Source: Streptomyces sp. NBC_01317
Lineage (GTDB): Bacteria > Actinomycetota > Actinomycetes > Streptomycetales > Streptomycetaceae
Direction of reading: 5' to 3'
DNA length: 64,000 nt
NCBI RefSeq assembly: GCF_035961655.1
Contig: NZ_CP108393.1
Span: 3,703,501 to 3,767,500 of the forward strand
This document shows positions 56,083 through 64,000 of the stretch, in pieces. Within the stretch, counting starts at the first letter, position 1. Each line of letters begins with the position of its first letter. Both the position numbers and the translations under genes were made by a program. The notes under the pieces are model-generated. The model was not told where the DNA came from and searched no databases. It saw nothing but the letters and a program-made list of their open reading frames with translations.

Positions 56083-58947
56083 TTACTCGTCCGACTTGGC
56101 CGACCTCGACGCCGAAGCCGTCGACTTCTTCGCCGCGGTCGCCTTGGTCGTCGCGCTCGTCTTCTTCGCCGTCGTCTTCTTGGCGGCCGTCGCCGTGGTC
56201 TTCTTCGCGACGGCCTTCTTCGCCGTCGTCGCCTTCTTGGCCGGGGCCCGCTTCGCGGGAGCCTTCTTCGCCGTCTTCTTCGCCGGCGACTTGGCGCGCT
56301 TCTCCGCGAGCAGTTCGTAGCCCCGCTCCGGGGTGATCGCCTCGACGCTGTCGTCCGTCCGCAGGGTCGCGTTCGTCTCGCCGTCGGTGACGTACGGCCC
56401 GAAGCGACCGTCCTTCACCACCACGGGGCGCTCGCTCACCGGGTCCGTGCCCAGCTCCTTGAGCGGCGGCTTGGCCGCCGCGCGGCCCCGCTGCTTCGGC
56501 TGGGCGTAGATCGCCAGCGCCTCGTCCAGTGTGATGTCGAAGAGCTGGTTCTCGGTCTCCAAGGACCGTGAATCGGTGCCCTTCTTGAGATACGGACCGT
56601 ACCGGCCGTTCTGCGCCGTGATCTCGACCCCCTCGGCGTCCGTCCCCACCACACGCGGCAGCGACATCAGTTTGAGGGCGTCGTCGATGGTGACCGTGTC
56701 CAAGGACATCGACTTGAAGAGGGAGGCGGTACGCGGCTTGACCGCGTTCTTGCCCGTCTTCGGCGTGTTCTCCGGGAGGATCTCGGTGACGTACGGGCCG
56801 TACCGCCCGTCCTTCGCCACGATCTGGTTCCCCGTCACCGGGTCCGCGCCCAGCTCGAAGTCGCCGCTCGGCTTGGCCAGCAGCTCCTCCGCGTACTCGA
56901 CCGTCAGCTCGTCCGGCGCCATCTCCTCCGGCACGTCGGCACGCTGGTGGCCCTCTTCGTCCTTCTCGCCGCGCTCCACGTACGGCCCGTACCGGCCGAC
57001 GCGCAGCATGATGCCGTCGCCGACGGGGAACGAGGAGATCTCCCGGGCGTCGATCGCGCCGAGGTCCGTGACCAGTTCCTTGAGGCCGCCGAGGTGGTCC
57101 CCGTCGCCGTTGCCCGCGGCCGAGGCGGCGCCGACGTCCTCGCCGTCCCCGCCCTCACCGAAGTAGAAGCGCTTGAGCCACGGCACGGAGTGCGCCTCGC
57201 CCCGCGCGATGCGGTCGAGGTCGTCCTCCATGCGGGCCGTGAAGTCGTAGTCGACCAGCCGGCCGAAGTGCGTCTCCAGCAGGTTGACCACGGCGAAGGA
57301 GAGGAAGGACGGGACGAGCGCCGTGCCCTTCTTGAACACGTAACCGCGGTCGAGAATCGTCCCGATGATCGAGGCGTACGTGGACGGGCGGCCGATCTCG
57401 CGCTCTTCCAGCTCCTTGACCAGCGACGCCTCGGTGTAGCGGGCCGGGGGCTTGGTGGCGTGGCCGTCGACCGTCAGCTCCTCGGCGGAGAGCGCGTCGC
57501 CCTCGGCGACCTGCGGCAGCCGGCGCTCGCGGTCGTCCAGCTCGGCGTTCGGGTCGTCCGCGCCTTCGACGTACGCCTTCATGAAGCCGTGGAAGGTGAT
57601 CGTCTTGCCGGACGCGGAGAATTCCGCCTCGCGGCCGTCGGAGGCGGAACCGACGATCTTGACGGTGACGCTGTTCCCGACCGCGTCCTTCATCTGGGAG
57701 GCGACGGTCCGCTTCCAGATCAGCTCGTAGAGGCGGAACTGGTCGCCGGACAGACCCGTCTCGGCGGGAGTGCGGAAACGATCACCCGAGGGCCGGATCG
57801 CCTCGTGCGCCTCCTGCGCGTTCTTGACCTTGCCGGCGTACGTGCGCGGCTTGTCCGGCAGGTAGTTCGCCCCGTAGAGCTGCGTGACCTGCGCGCGGGC
57901 CGCCGAGATGGCGGTGTCGGAGAGTGTCGTGGAGTCCGTACGCATATAGGTGATGAAGCCGTTCTCGTACAGCTTCTGCGCGACCTGCATCGTGGACTTG
58001 GCCCCGAAGCCCAGCTTGCGCGAGGCCTCCTGCTGGAGCGTCGTCGTACGGAAGGGTGCGTACGGGGAACGGCGGTACGGCTTCGACTCGACGGACCGTA
58101 CCGAGAACGAGGTGTTCTCCAGCGCGGCGGCCAGGGCGCGCGCGTTCTCCTCGTCCAGGTGGAGCGTCTGGTCGGACTTGATGCGGCCGTCGGAACCGAA
58201 GTCACGGCCCTGGGCGACCCGCTTGCCGTCGACCGCGTTCAGCCGGGCGATCAGCGAGGACGGGTCGGAGGCGTCACCGGCGCGGCCGGTGGAGAACGTG
58301 CCGGTCAGGTCCCAGTACTCGGCGGAGCGGAACGCGATGCGCTCGCGTTCGCGCTCGACGACGAGCCGGGTGGCGACGGACTGCACGCGGCCGGCGGACA
58401 GGCCCCGCATGACCTTCTTCCACAGGACCGGCGAGACCTCGTAGCCGTACAGCCGGTCGAGGATCCGGCGTGTCTCCTGGGCGTCGACCATGCGCGTGTT
58501 CAGCTCGCGCGGGTTGGCGACGGCGGCCCTGATCGCGTCCTTGGTGATCTCGTGGAAGACCATCCGGTGGACGGGGACCTTGGGCTTGAGGACTTCCTGG
58601 AGGTGCCACGCGATGGCTTCGCCCTCGCGGTCCTCATCAGTGGCGAGGTAGAGCTCGTCGGACTCGGCCAGCAGCTCCTTGAGCTTTCTGACCTGGGCCT
58701 TCTTGTCGGCATTGACGACGTAGATCGGCTGGAAGTCGTTGTCCACGTCCACACCGAGTCGGCGTACCTCGCCGGTGTACTTCTCGGGCACCTCGGCGGC
58801 ACCGTTCGGGAGGTCGCGGATGTGCCCGACGCTCGCCTCGACGACATAGCCGGGGCCGAGGTAGCCCTTGATCGTCTTCGCCTTGGCAGGCGACTCGACG
58901 ATGACGAGTCGGCGGCCGCCGTGTGCGGCTTCGCTGGTCGGGGACAA
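56083..58947 (-). CDS. topA: DNA topoisomerase I
   Basis: 954 aa from a TTG at 58947 with GGAGAG about 10 bases upstream; the family begins SPTSE..., and the upstream open frame to 59067 is not conserved. Toprim domain at the N-terminus (RRLVIVESPAKAKTIKGYLG, TDEDREGEAIAWH). Active-site Tyr at about 332 in GFITYMRTDST. After the core come five C-terminal GRYGPYV/GRFGPYV repeats and a Lys/Ala/Thr tail of about 80 residues that supports processivity in actinobacterial TopA. No zinc fingers, as usual for the phylum. Relaxes negative supercoils. Confidence 0.96.
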   Translation of the reverse strand: MSPTSEAAHGGRRLVIVESPAKAKTIKGYLGPGYVVEASVGHIRDLPNGAAEVPEKYTGEVRRLGVDVDNDFQPIYVVNADKKAQVRKLKELLAESDELYLATDEDREGEAIAWHLQEVLKPKVPVHRMVFHEITKDAIRAAVANPRELNTRMVDAQETRRILDRLYGYEVSPVLWKKVMRGLSAGRVQSVATRLVVERERERIAFRSAEYWDLTGTFSTGRAGDASDPSSLIARLNAVDGKRVAQGRDFGSDGRIKSDQTLHLDEENARALAAALENTSFSVRSVESKPYRRSPYAPFRTTTLQQEASRKLGFGAKSTMQVAQKLYENGFITYMRTDSTTLSDTAISAARAQVTQLYGANYLPDKPRTYAGKVKNAQEAHEAIRPSGDRFRTPAETGLSGDQFRLYELIWKRTVASQMKDAVGNSVTVKIVGSASDGREAEFSASGKTITFHGFMKAYVEGADDPNAELDDRERRLPQVAEGDALSAEELTVDGHATKPPARYTEASLVKELEEREIGRPSTYASIIGTILDRGYVFKKGTALVPSFLSFAVVNLLETHFGRLVDYDFTARMEDDLDRIARGEAHSVPWLKRFYFGEGGDGEDVGAASAAGNGDGDHLGGLKELVTDLGAIDAREISSFPVGDGIMLRVGRYGPYVERGEKDEEGHQRADVPEEMAPDELTVEYAEELLAKPSGDFELGADPVTGNQIVAKDGRYGPYVTEILPENTPKTGKNAVKPRTASLFKSMSLDTVTIDDALKLMSLPRVVGTDAEGVEITAQNGRYGPYLKKGTDSRSLETENQLFDITLDEALAIYAQPKQRGRAAAKPPLKELGTDPVSERPVVVKDGRFGPYVTDGETNATLRTDDSVEAITPERGYELLAEKRAKSPAKKTAKKAPAKRAPAKKATTAKKAVAKKTTATAAKKTTAKKTSATTKATAAKKSTASASRSAKSDE

Positions 58948-59484
58948 CTTCGCTCTTCTCTCCGGATCGACACTCGGTGGGCCCGTACGCCAGTACGGCA
59001 GAACGGCACGGCGGGACCGGTACGGCCCAGCGGTGACGCTGCTTCGCTGCGGAGTGTGACGGTACAACCCGCCCCCGTGTCAAACGGCAAAAGACCGCAA
59101 CGGCCACTCGAACGGTAACCCGACTCCGGGCATTCCTGCCGCCCGGACCCCCGGGCCCGTCGCGTCGGACCGCTTCCCCGGTGATTCCGGGGCGGGCCGG
59201 GAGGGGGGTCGTGCGCCGGGGGTACGGAGAGGGTCCGGTGCAGGTCCGGCGGGTGCGGGGCACTGTGCGGAGGCGCCTGTCGATCATGGACGGGAGATTC
59301 CGGTCCTCAATCGGAAAGCGGGGCTCGGATCGGCGATCAGATCTCGGATCGAGGATCGGATCGGAGCGCGGGGGTCAGAGCCGGCGATCGGACGGCGGGG
59401 ATCAGACGGCGCGGATCAGAGGAGATCGGACGCGGGCTCGGAGGGGATCGGTCGGTGGGGACCAGAGCGGTTCGGACGCGGGGC
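58948..59484. other. Gene-free stretch upstream of topA with degenerate GATCGGA repeats
   Basis: 537 bp without a credible gene. From about 59300 to 59490 it is filled with drifting GATCGGA / GGATCAGA-type units. The part near 58950-59070 should hold the topA promoter; nothing specific was recognised. Confidence 0.6.
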
Positions 59485-59682
59485 TCAGATGCGGCCGAAG
59501 CACCAGACGCCGAGCGCGAGAAAAGCCACGCCTGAGAGGGTCGCGAGCGTGATGGATGCCGCGGCCCCGACCCCGTGGGCCACCGGCGCGCGGTGCAGGA
59601 CCCGTACCCCGGTCCACAGCAGCAGCGCGGCGCCGAACAGCGCGAAGGCCGTCCCCGCGAAGATCGCCGGCCCGCTCTCCAT
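59485..59682 (-). CDS. Small membrane protein
   Basis: 65 aa, two hydrophobic segments (IFAGTAFALFGAALLLWTG and ITLATLSGVAFLALGVWCFG) joined by a short basic loop. It ends two residues after a Gly-Arg-Ile. It lies between the methyltransferase and topA on the same strand, a place where such a small gene is common in Streptomyces. Function unknown. Confidence 0.75.
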   Translation of the reverse strand: MESGPAIFAGTAFALFGAALLLWTGVRVLHRAPVAHGVGAAASITLATLSGVAFLALGVWCFGRI

Positions 59683-59804
59683 GCCCGCACCCCGTTCACT
59701 CCGTCGTACCCGGCGCCCGTTCCCGAGCGCCGCGACCCAGGAGCCCGAGGCTGGCAGCCCGGGACGTCAGGAGTACGAATTTCGGGTGAACGCCACGCGC
59801 AGGT

Positions 59805-61304
59805 TCACCCGGAAGCCGGTTCCAGGAAGCCCTCCTCCACCAGGAGCCGGATCGACTGCGGCGTACGGTCCCGGAGCAGCACCGGGTCCTCGCCCATGAC
59901 CTGCGCGATGGCGTCCAGGATCCGCCCGGCGCTGAGCGTGCCGTCACAGACCCCGGCGAAGCCCGCCCCGACCGTGTCGACCTTCGTGGCCCGCCGCATC
60001 CCCCGGTGCTGGCGCAGCACCACGTGCTCGGGGTCCTCCGCGCCCGGCAGCCCCACCTGCTCCTGGACGACCTCGGTCGCCAGGACGAAGTGGTCGGCGA
60101 GCAGCGCCGCGTCGTCGTGCGCCCGCAGGTAGTCCTGTCGTTCGAAGTGCGCCTGTACGGCGTCGCCGAGCGGCTGCTCCACCGAGTGCGGCCACTCCTC
60201 CGCGACGACCGACGGCTGCTCGGCGCCGGACTTCCTGAGCGTGATCCAGCCGAAGCCGACCGCCTTGGTCCCACGGGACTCGAACTCGTCGAGCCACGCC
60301 CCGTACCGCGCCGCGTACGCCTCCGGGTCGCTCCGGTGGTCGCCGCTGTCGCGCAGCCACAACTCCGCGTACTGCGTGATGTCCTGGACCTCCCGCTGGA
60401 CGATCCACGCGTCGCAGCCGCGCGGCACCCAGGAGCGCAGCCGCTCCTGCCACTCCTCCCCCTCCATGTGCTCCCAGTTGGCGAGAAACTGCGCGTACCC
60501 GCCCAGGTTCAGCCGGTCCCCCGCCTGCGACACCAGCGTCCGGCACAGATCGTCGCCGGCCATTCCGCCGTCCCGGTAGGTGAGCCGGGCGCCGGGCGAG
60601 ATCACGAAGGGCGGATTCGAGACGATGAGGTCGTACGTCTCGTCCGCGACCGGCTCGAACAGGGACCCCTCGCGCAGGTCGGCCTCGGGCGCCCCGGAGA
60701 GCGCCAGGGTCAGGCGGGTGAAGGCGAGGGCGCGCGGATTGAGGTCGGTGGCCGTCACGCGTGTGGCGTGCCGGGTCGCGTGCAGCGCCTGGATGCCGGA
60801 GCCCGTGCCGAGGTCGAGGGCGCTCTCCACGGGGGTCCGTACGGTGATTCCGGCCAAGGTCGTCGAGGCCCCGCCGACGCCGAGCACGACCCCTTCGTCG
60901 TGGTCCCCCACGCCTCCCGCGCCGCCGACGGCGCACCCCAGGTCGGAAACGATGAACCAGTCCTGCCCCTCGGGGCCGCCGTACGGCCGTACGTCGACCG
61001 TGGCGCGGATCTCGTCCCCGTCCTCGATGATCCAGCCCCCGGCCAGCGCCTCGGGGAGTGCCAGGGCGCCCTCCGCGTGCTCCCGGGCGACGGGGCGCTG
61101 GAGCAGGAAGAGCCGTACGAGCGATTCGAGCGCGGTGTGGCCCTCGGTGGCACGCAGGGCGGGCACGGTCTCGCTGCGGGCCAGCGCGGTGTAGGCCGGG
61201 GCGCCGAGCAGGTCGAGCAGACCGTCGGCGGTGAAGTCCGCGGCGAGGAGGACCTCACGGAGTCGGGACGAGTGGTCGGGCGAGGGAAGGCTGGTCGTAC
61301 TCAC
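59805..61304 (-). CDS. Class I SAM-dependent methyltransferase
   Basis: 499 aa from the GTG at 61304 (MSTTSLPSPDHS). An N-terminal domain of about 150 residues precedes the Rossmann methylase: motif I ALDLGTGSGIQAL, then TDLNPRALAFTRL, and the catalytic NPPF motif IVSNPPFVISPG typical of N- or C5-methylation of nucleobases or glutamine. Conserved in actinobacteria near topA. It could act on RNA, DNA or protein; the NPPF motif argues against O-methylation of small molecules. Confidence 0.88.
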   Translation of the reverse strand: MSTTSLPSPDHSSRLREVLLAADFTADGLLDLLGAPAYTALARSETVPALRATEGHTALESLVRLFLLQRPVAREHAEGALALPEALAGGWIIEDGDEIRATVDVRPYGGPEGQDWFIVSDLGCAVGGAGGVGDHDEGVVLGVGGASTTLAGITVRTPVESALDLGTGSGIQALHATRHATRVTATDLNPRALAFTRLTLALSGAPEADLREGSLFEPVADETYDLIVSNPPFVISPGARLTYRDGGMAGDDLCRTLVSQAGDRLNLGGYAQFLANWEHMEGEEWQERLRSWVPRGCDAWIVQREVQDITQYAELWLRDSGDHRSDPEAYAARYGAWLDEFESRGTKAVGFGWITLRKSGAEQPSVVAEEWPHSVEQPLGDAVQAHFERQDYLRAHDDAALLADHFVLATEVVQEQVGLPGAEDPEHVVLRQHRGMRRATKVDTVGAGFAGVCDGTLSAGRILDAIAQVMGEDPVLLRDRTPQSIRLLVEEGFLEPASG

Positions 61305-61339
61305 CTCACCATTGTGGCGGTTGTCACTGACAACGGCCC

Positions 61340-61374
61340 GCGGCCCGCCGCCCGGAAGGGGCGCGGCGGGCCGC
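61340..61374 (-). terminator. Hairpin after the lipoprotein gene
   Basis: 12-bp perfect stem GCGGCCCGCCGC with its complement and an 11-base loop, downstream of the lipoprotein stop on the minus strand. Confidence 0.65.
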
Positions 61375-61437
61375 GGTGTCGCGAGTCTTCCCCGCGGTGA
61401 CGAGCGTGCGGACGGGGTCACCGGTCCGCGGACGGGG

Positions 61438-62028
61438 TTACGAGTCCGCGGACGGGCTCGCGGCGTCCGAGGCGGACGGCGACGGCTTCTGGCAGCCGGG
61501 CTGCTTCGCCATGGCCTTGCCGACCTCGCCGGACTGGAGCTTCTGGAGCGCGTCGTCACCGCTCTTGCTGAGCTTGTCGAGCTCCTCGGCGACACCGGTC
61601 AGGCCGTCGGCGAACTTCGCCTGGTCCTTGGTGTCGAGCGCGTCGACCTTCTGCTTGAGGCCCGCGTAGGCGGCCGAGGTGGCGTTGAGTTCCTTGACGG
61701 CTTCCTGCTGGGTCGTCGCGCCGTCCTTGACGGGCGGCGCGCCCGCGCCGTTCACGGCGGATCCCAGGGCCTTGTAGGCGTCCGAGATGGACTGGAAGGC
61801 CGCCGAGTCCGTCTTCTGGACGTCGGCCGGCTTGCTGCTGTCCGAGGTCACCTGCTGGATGGAGACGTTGGCGTCCGCGATCTTCTTCAGCTGTGGCTGC
61901 ACCTGGTCGCAGACCTGCTTCGCCCAGTCGTTCACCTTGTTGTCGCTGTCGTCGCCGCTGCTACAGCCGGTCAGCGCCATGAGCAGTGCCGCACCGCCGG
62001 ACAGCGCGGCCACAAGCTTCTTGTTCAC
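61438..62028 (-). CDS. Small secreted lipoprotein
   Basis: 196 aa from the GTG at 62028, with GAAGGGA 8 bases upstream. Signal peptide with lipobox ALTGC (Cys22) for diacylglyceryl attachment. The mature part is helical and Lys/Asp/Gln-rich (QQEAVKELNATSAAYAGLKQKVDALDTKDQ), ending in a Ser/Ala/Asp tail. No enzyme motif; function unknown. Conserved near bldG in Streptomyces from memory. Confidence 0.85.
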   Translation of the reverse strand: MNKKLVAALSGGAALLMALTGCSSGDDSDNKVNDWAKQVCDQVQPQLKKIADANVSIQQVTSDSSKPADVQKTDSAAFQSISDAYKALGSAVNGAGAPPVKDGATTQQEAVKELNATSAAYAGLKQKVDALDTKDQAKFADGLTGVAEELDKLSKSGDDALQKLQSGEVGKAMAKQPGCQKPSPSASDAASPSADS

Positions 62029-62243
62029 CGGTTTGGTCCCTTCCAAGGCTCTCGGCCCCGGAACATACACGCCATGTGGGCTACACCCGCGCGCCGGACG
62101 TCCGGTTCATGTCGCATTGGAGCCATTTGCACCAGCAACAGGGGAGAGACACCTCACCTCGCTGCCCTTCTGTGCGCGGGGCGGTGGGCGACCTGCGCGC
62201 GGGGCGATGGGCGACCGGGCGGACAACGCCCCCCGTAAAACAA

Positions 62244-62272
62244 GAAGAGCCCTGCTCGGCAGGGCCTTTCTT
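62244..62272 (-). terminator. Terminator of the bldG operon
   Basis: Stem GCCCTGC/GCAGGGC with outer A/T pairing. On the minus strand it is followed by TCTTCTTGTTTT, a real U-rich tract. It lies 17 bases after the anti-sigma-type gene. Confidence 0.85.
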
Positions 62273-62288
62273 GAAAGGAATCAGGAAT

Positions 62289-62744
62289 TCACGGCAGCGC
62301 TACGGCGTCGGCCGTCGGCCAGGTCATCCGGATGACGCCACCGTCGTCGTCCGAGGTGACTTCGACGTCGTCGACGAGCCCGCTGATGACCGCGAGTCCC
62401 ATCTCGTCCTCACCGTCGGCGTCATGGTCGTACAGATCGCCGGCCGGCGCTCCGCCGCCCGCCTCCGGGGCTTCGGTGGCGACGCTGCCCGTGCTCGGCA
62501 CCTCGTCGCCGACCTCGATGGAGAAGGTCTTCTCCTCCTCGATGAGGACAACTCTCACCGGGGCGGTGATGCCATGACTGCGATGCAGCCCGACCGCCCG
62601 GCTGCATGCCTCACCGACCGCGAGTCTGACCTCGTCCAACACAGCTTCATCGACGCCGGCCCGGCGCGCCACGGCGGCCGCCACCAGACGGGCCGTCCTG
62701 ACATGTTCGGGCTGGGCGCTGAAGCGGAGTTCAACGGTGGCCAT
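62289..62744 (-). CDS. Anti-sigma factor, RsbW-like ATPase (BldG partner)
   Basis: 151 aa from the ATG at 62744, with GAGGGGG 6 bases upstream. HATPase fold with an N-box-like VRLAVGEACSRAVGLHRS and a C-terminal EDEMGLAVISGLVDDVEV. It follows bldG by 103 bp on the same strand and ends at a strong terminator; bldG and such a gene are co-transcribed in S. coelicolor (known). It is expected to bind or phosphorylate BldG. Confidence 0.9.
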   Translation of the reverse strand: MATVELRFSAQPEHVRTARLVAAAVARRAGVDEAVLDEVRLAVGEACSRAVGLHRSHGITAPVRVVLIEEEKTFSIEVGDEVPSTGSVATEAPEAGGGAPAGDLYDHDADGEDEMGLAVISGLVDDVEVTSDDDGGVIRMTWPTADAVALP

Positions 62745-62847
62745 GCGATCCCCCTCGAACGTACGAGCGTGCAAACTCACAGGACGCGGGCGCCCGGGCA
62801 CACGGCCCGGAGCCCACCGCCCTTCCTCCGGAAGGTGGCGACCGACC

Positions 62848-63201
62848 TCAGTCGGTGGCCGCCACGGCCTCGTCGACCGTGGTGTGGATGGGGAACACCT
62901 TGGTCAGGCCGGTGATCCGGAAGATCTTGAGAATGCGCTCCTGGTTGCAGACCAGGCGCAGCGAGCCTTCATGCGCACGCACCCGCTTGAGTCCGCCCAC
63001 GAGCACGCCGAGACCGGTGGAGTCAAGGAAGTCCACGCCTTCCATGTCGACAACCAGGTGGTAGCTGCCGTCGTTCACCAACTCGACCAACTGCTCGCGC
63101 AGCTTGGGCGCGGTATACACATCAATCTCGCCACCGACCTCGACGACCGTACGGTCGCCACCAGGGCCGGACACATTGCGAGTCGACAGAGACAGGTCCA
63201 C
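62848..63201 (-). CDS. bldG: Anti-anti-sigma factor BldG
   Basis: 117 aa STAS-domain protein needed for aerial growth and antibiotic production in Streptomyces. The phosphorylated serine is Ser61 in [13 protein letters not shown]. The sequence is nearly the textbook BldG ([48 protein letters not shown]), apart from a slightly longer loop near residues 9-15. Unphosphorylated BldG sequesters anti-sigma factors. It is divergent from the helicase gene. Confidence 0.97.
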   Translation of the reverse strand: MDLSLSTRNVSGPGGDRTVVEVGGEIDVYTAPKLREQLVELVNDGSYHLVVDMEGVDFLDSTGLGVLVGGLKRVRAHEGSLRLVCNQERILKIFRITGLTKVFPIHTTVDEAVAATD

Positions 63202-63337
63202 GGATCCTCCAGCACCTTGCTATCGAGCGGTCGCCCCTCGGGTCTCCCCGACGGAGCCAGGGGACGTATCGCCAGCCGCGATGGCATTCAATCACTTACC
63301 AGCAGCCATGCACGACGCCTTGGGACCATTGTCCGTC

Positions 63338-64000
63338 ATGCCAGTGACACACTCGATGCCGATGGCCAGGAATCACCGCCCCCAAGGACCCGCCGAGAGC
63401 GGGGAAAGCCGCCCCTCCCCCGGTACGGTCCTCGACCGGCTCGCCGCGGGGGCGGGCCGTGCTGCGCGCATCACCCATACGGAGCACCTGCCCCCGAGGG
63501 CGGGTCGTCATGCGGTCTGGCCTGATCGCATCCGCGCGGAGGTGATCGACGCGATCCAGCGGGCCGGAATCGATCATCCGTGGGCCCACCAGGCGACCGC
63601 CGCCGAGCATGCCCTGGACGGCGAATCCGTCGTGATCGCCACCGGCACCGCCTCCGGCAAGTCCCTCGCCTACCTCGCTCCCGTGCTGAGCACCCTCCTG
63701 GACGGCTCCGAGGCCCCGAACGGGCGCGGCGCGACCGCCCTGTACCTGGCCCCCACGAAGGCCCTCGCCGCCGACCAGCGCCGCTCCGTCAAGGAACTCG
63801 CCGCCCCGCTGGGCACCCGCGTACGCCCCGCCGTCTACGACGGGGACACGCCCGTCGAGGAGCGCGAGTGGGTCAGGCAGTACGCCAACTACGTCCTGAC
63901 CAATCCGGACATGCTGCACCGGGGGATACTCCCGTCCCACCCCCGCTGGGCCTCCTTCCTGCGCTCCCTGCGCTATGTCGTGATCGACGAGTGCCACACG
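63338..64000 (+). CDS. DEAD/DEAH-box helicase, 3' end cut by window edge
   Basis: 221 residues visible from the ATG at 63338 (ATG also at 63356 and 63362). Q-motif-like HPWAHQATAAEHAL, Walker A ATGTASGKS, motif Ia LAPTKALAADQ, motif Ib TNPDMLH, motif II VIDECHT with Cys in place of Ala/Ala-like DEAH. This is the start of the large YprA/MrfA-like helicase that is divergent from bldG in Streptomyces. Confidence 0.93.
   Translation, partial: MPVTHSMPMARNHRPQGPAESGESRPSPGTVLDRLAAGAGRAARITHTEHLPPRAGRHAVWPDRIRAEVIDAIQRAGIDHPWAHQATAAEHALDGESVVIATGTASGKSLAYLAPVLSTLLDGSEAPNGRGATALYLAPTKALAADQRRSVKELAAPLGTRVRPAVYDGDTPVEEREWVRQYANYVLTNPDMLHRGILPSHPRWASFLRSLRYVVIDECHT

Noticed and set aside
1..64000. 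CRISPR array
   Set aside because: All tandem repeats seen are 9-18 bp, contiguous and mostly inside genes; no regular spacers.

Overview
The window is high-GC actinobacterial chromosome, almost certainly Streptomyces. It carries BldG (a developmental anti-anti-sigma factor), a very long thymidylate kinase fusion, TopA with a Lys-rich tail, Scr1/DUF5753-DUF397-ATPase regulator parts, SARP and STAND regulators, TTA codons, GTG starts and DasR-like operators. All calls come from reading the sequence and recognising families; no database search was run.

Layout. 1-10.5 kb is conserved housekeeping: folE (cut by the window edge), ftsH, hpt, tilS, a DUF2342 metalloprotease and dacB on the minus strand, then ppa and a ThrE-type exporter on the plus strand, then a DedA protein. 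10.7-13.6 kb holds a ClC-type channel/antiporter and a glutamate decarboxylase, a likely acid-stress pair. 13.7-16.2 kb is an ABC-2 exporter with a PadR regulator and a well-placed promoter/operator. 16.3-23.1 kb has an aldehyde dehydrogenase, a regulatory set (HTH-DUF5753, ATPase, DUF397), DUF2786, a sugar O-acetyltransferase and an oxidoreductase. Three intergenic stretches there share a GTGCACGTGCATCTGC-type motif. 23.2-29.6 kb has a family-A polymerase-like protein, a SigE-type sigma factor with a membrane protein, and a cassette of YbjQ-like duplicated proteins.

29.7-48.7 kb is the accessory part. A GH3 N-acetylglucosaminidase-type enzyme with a DasR-like operator faces a compact five-gene operon: Fe(II)/2-oxoglutarate oxygenase, DUF6271-type protein with a GT-A-like RRDSD motif, PLP decarboxylase, GNAT and MFS exporter. 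This looks like an uncharacterised small-molecule pathway. It is followed by a SARP/AfsR-like regulator and a STAND ATPase, both with TTA (bldA-dependent) codons, an intact IS630-type element sitting next to an 81-bp palindromic MITE-like element, and a minus-strand set of a membrane acyltransferase, a CDP-glycerol-transferase-like protein and a small unknown protein. A tRNA-Thr(CGU) closes the region, and copies of its terminator-like hairpin recur inside.

48.9-64 kb returns to conserved genes: secreted TAP-like hydrolase, holB, tmk fusion, topA, a small membrane protein, a class I methyltransferase, a lipoprotein, the bldG/anti-sigma pair and a DEAD/DEAH helicase running off the right edge.

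The best candidates for new biology are the 31.7-37.1 kb operon with its possible GlcNAc/DasR control, and the shared operator-like motif around 18.9-21.5 kb.
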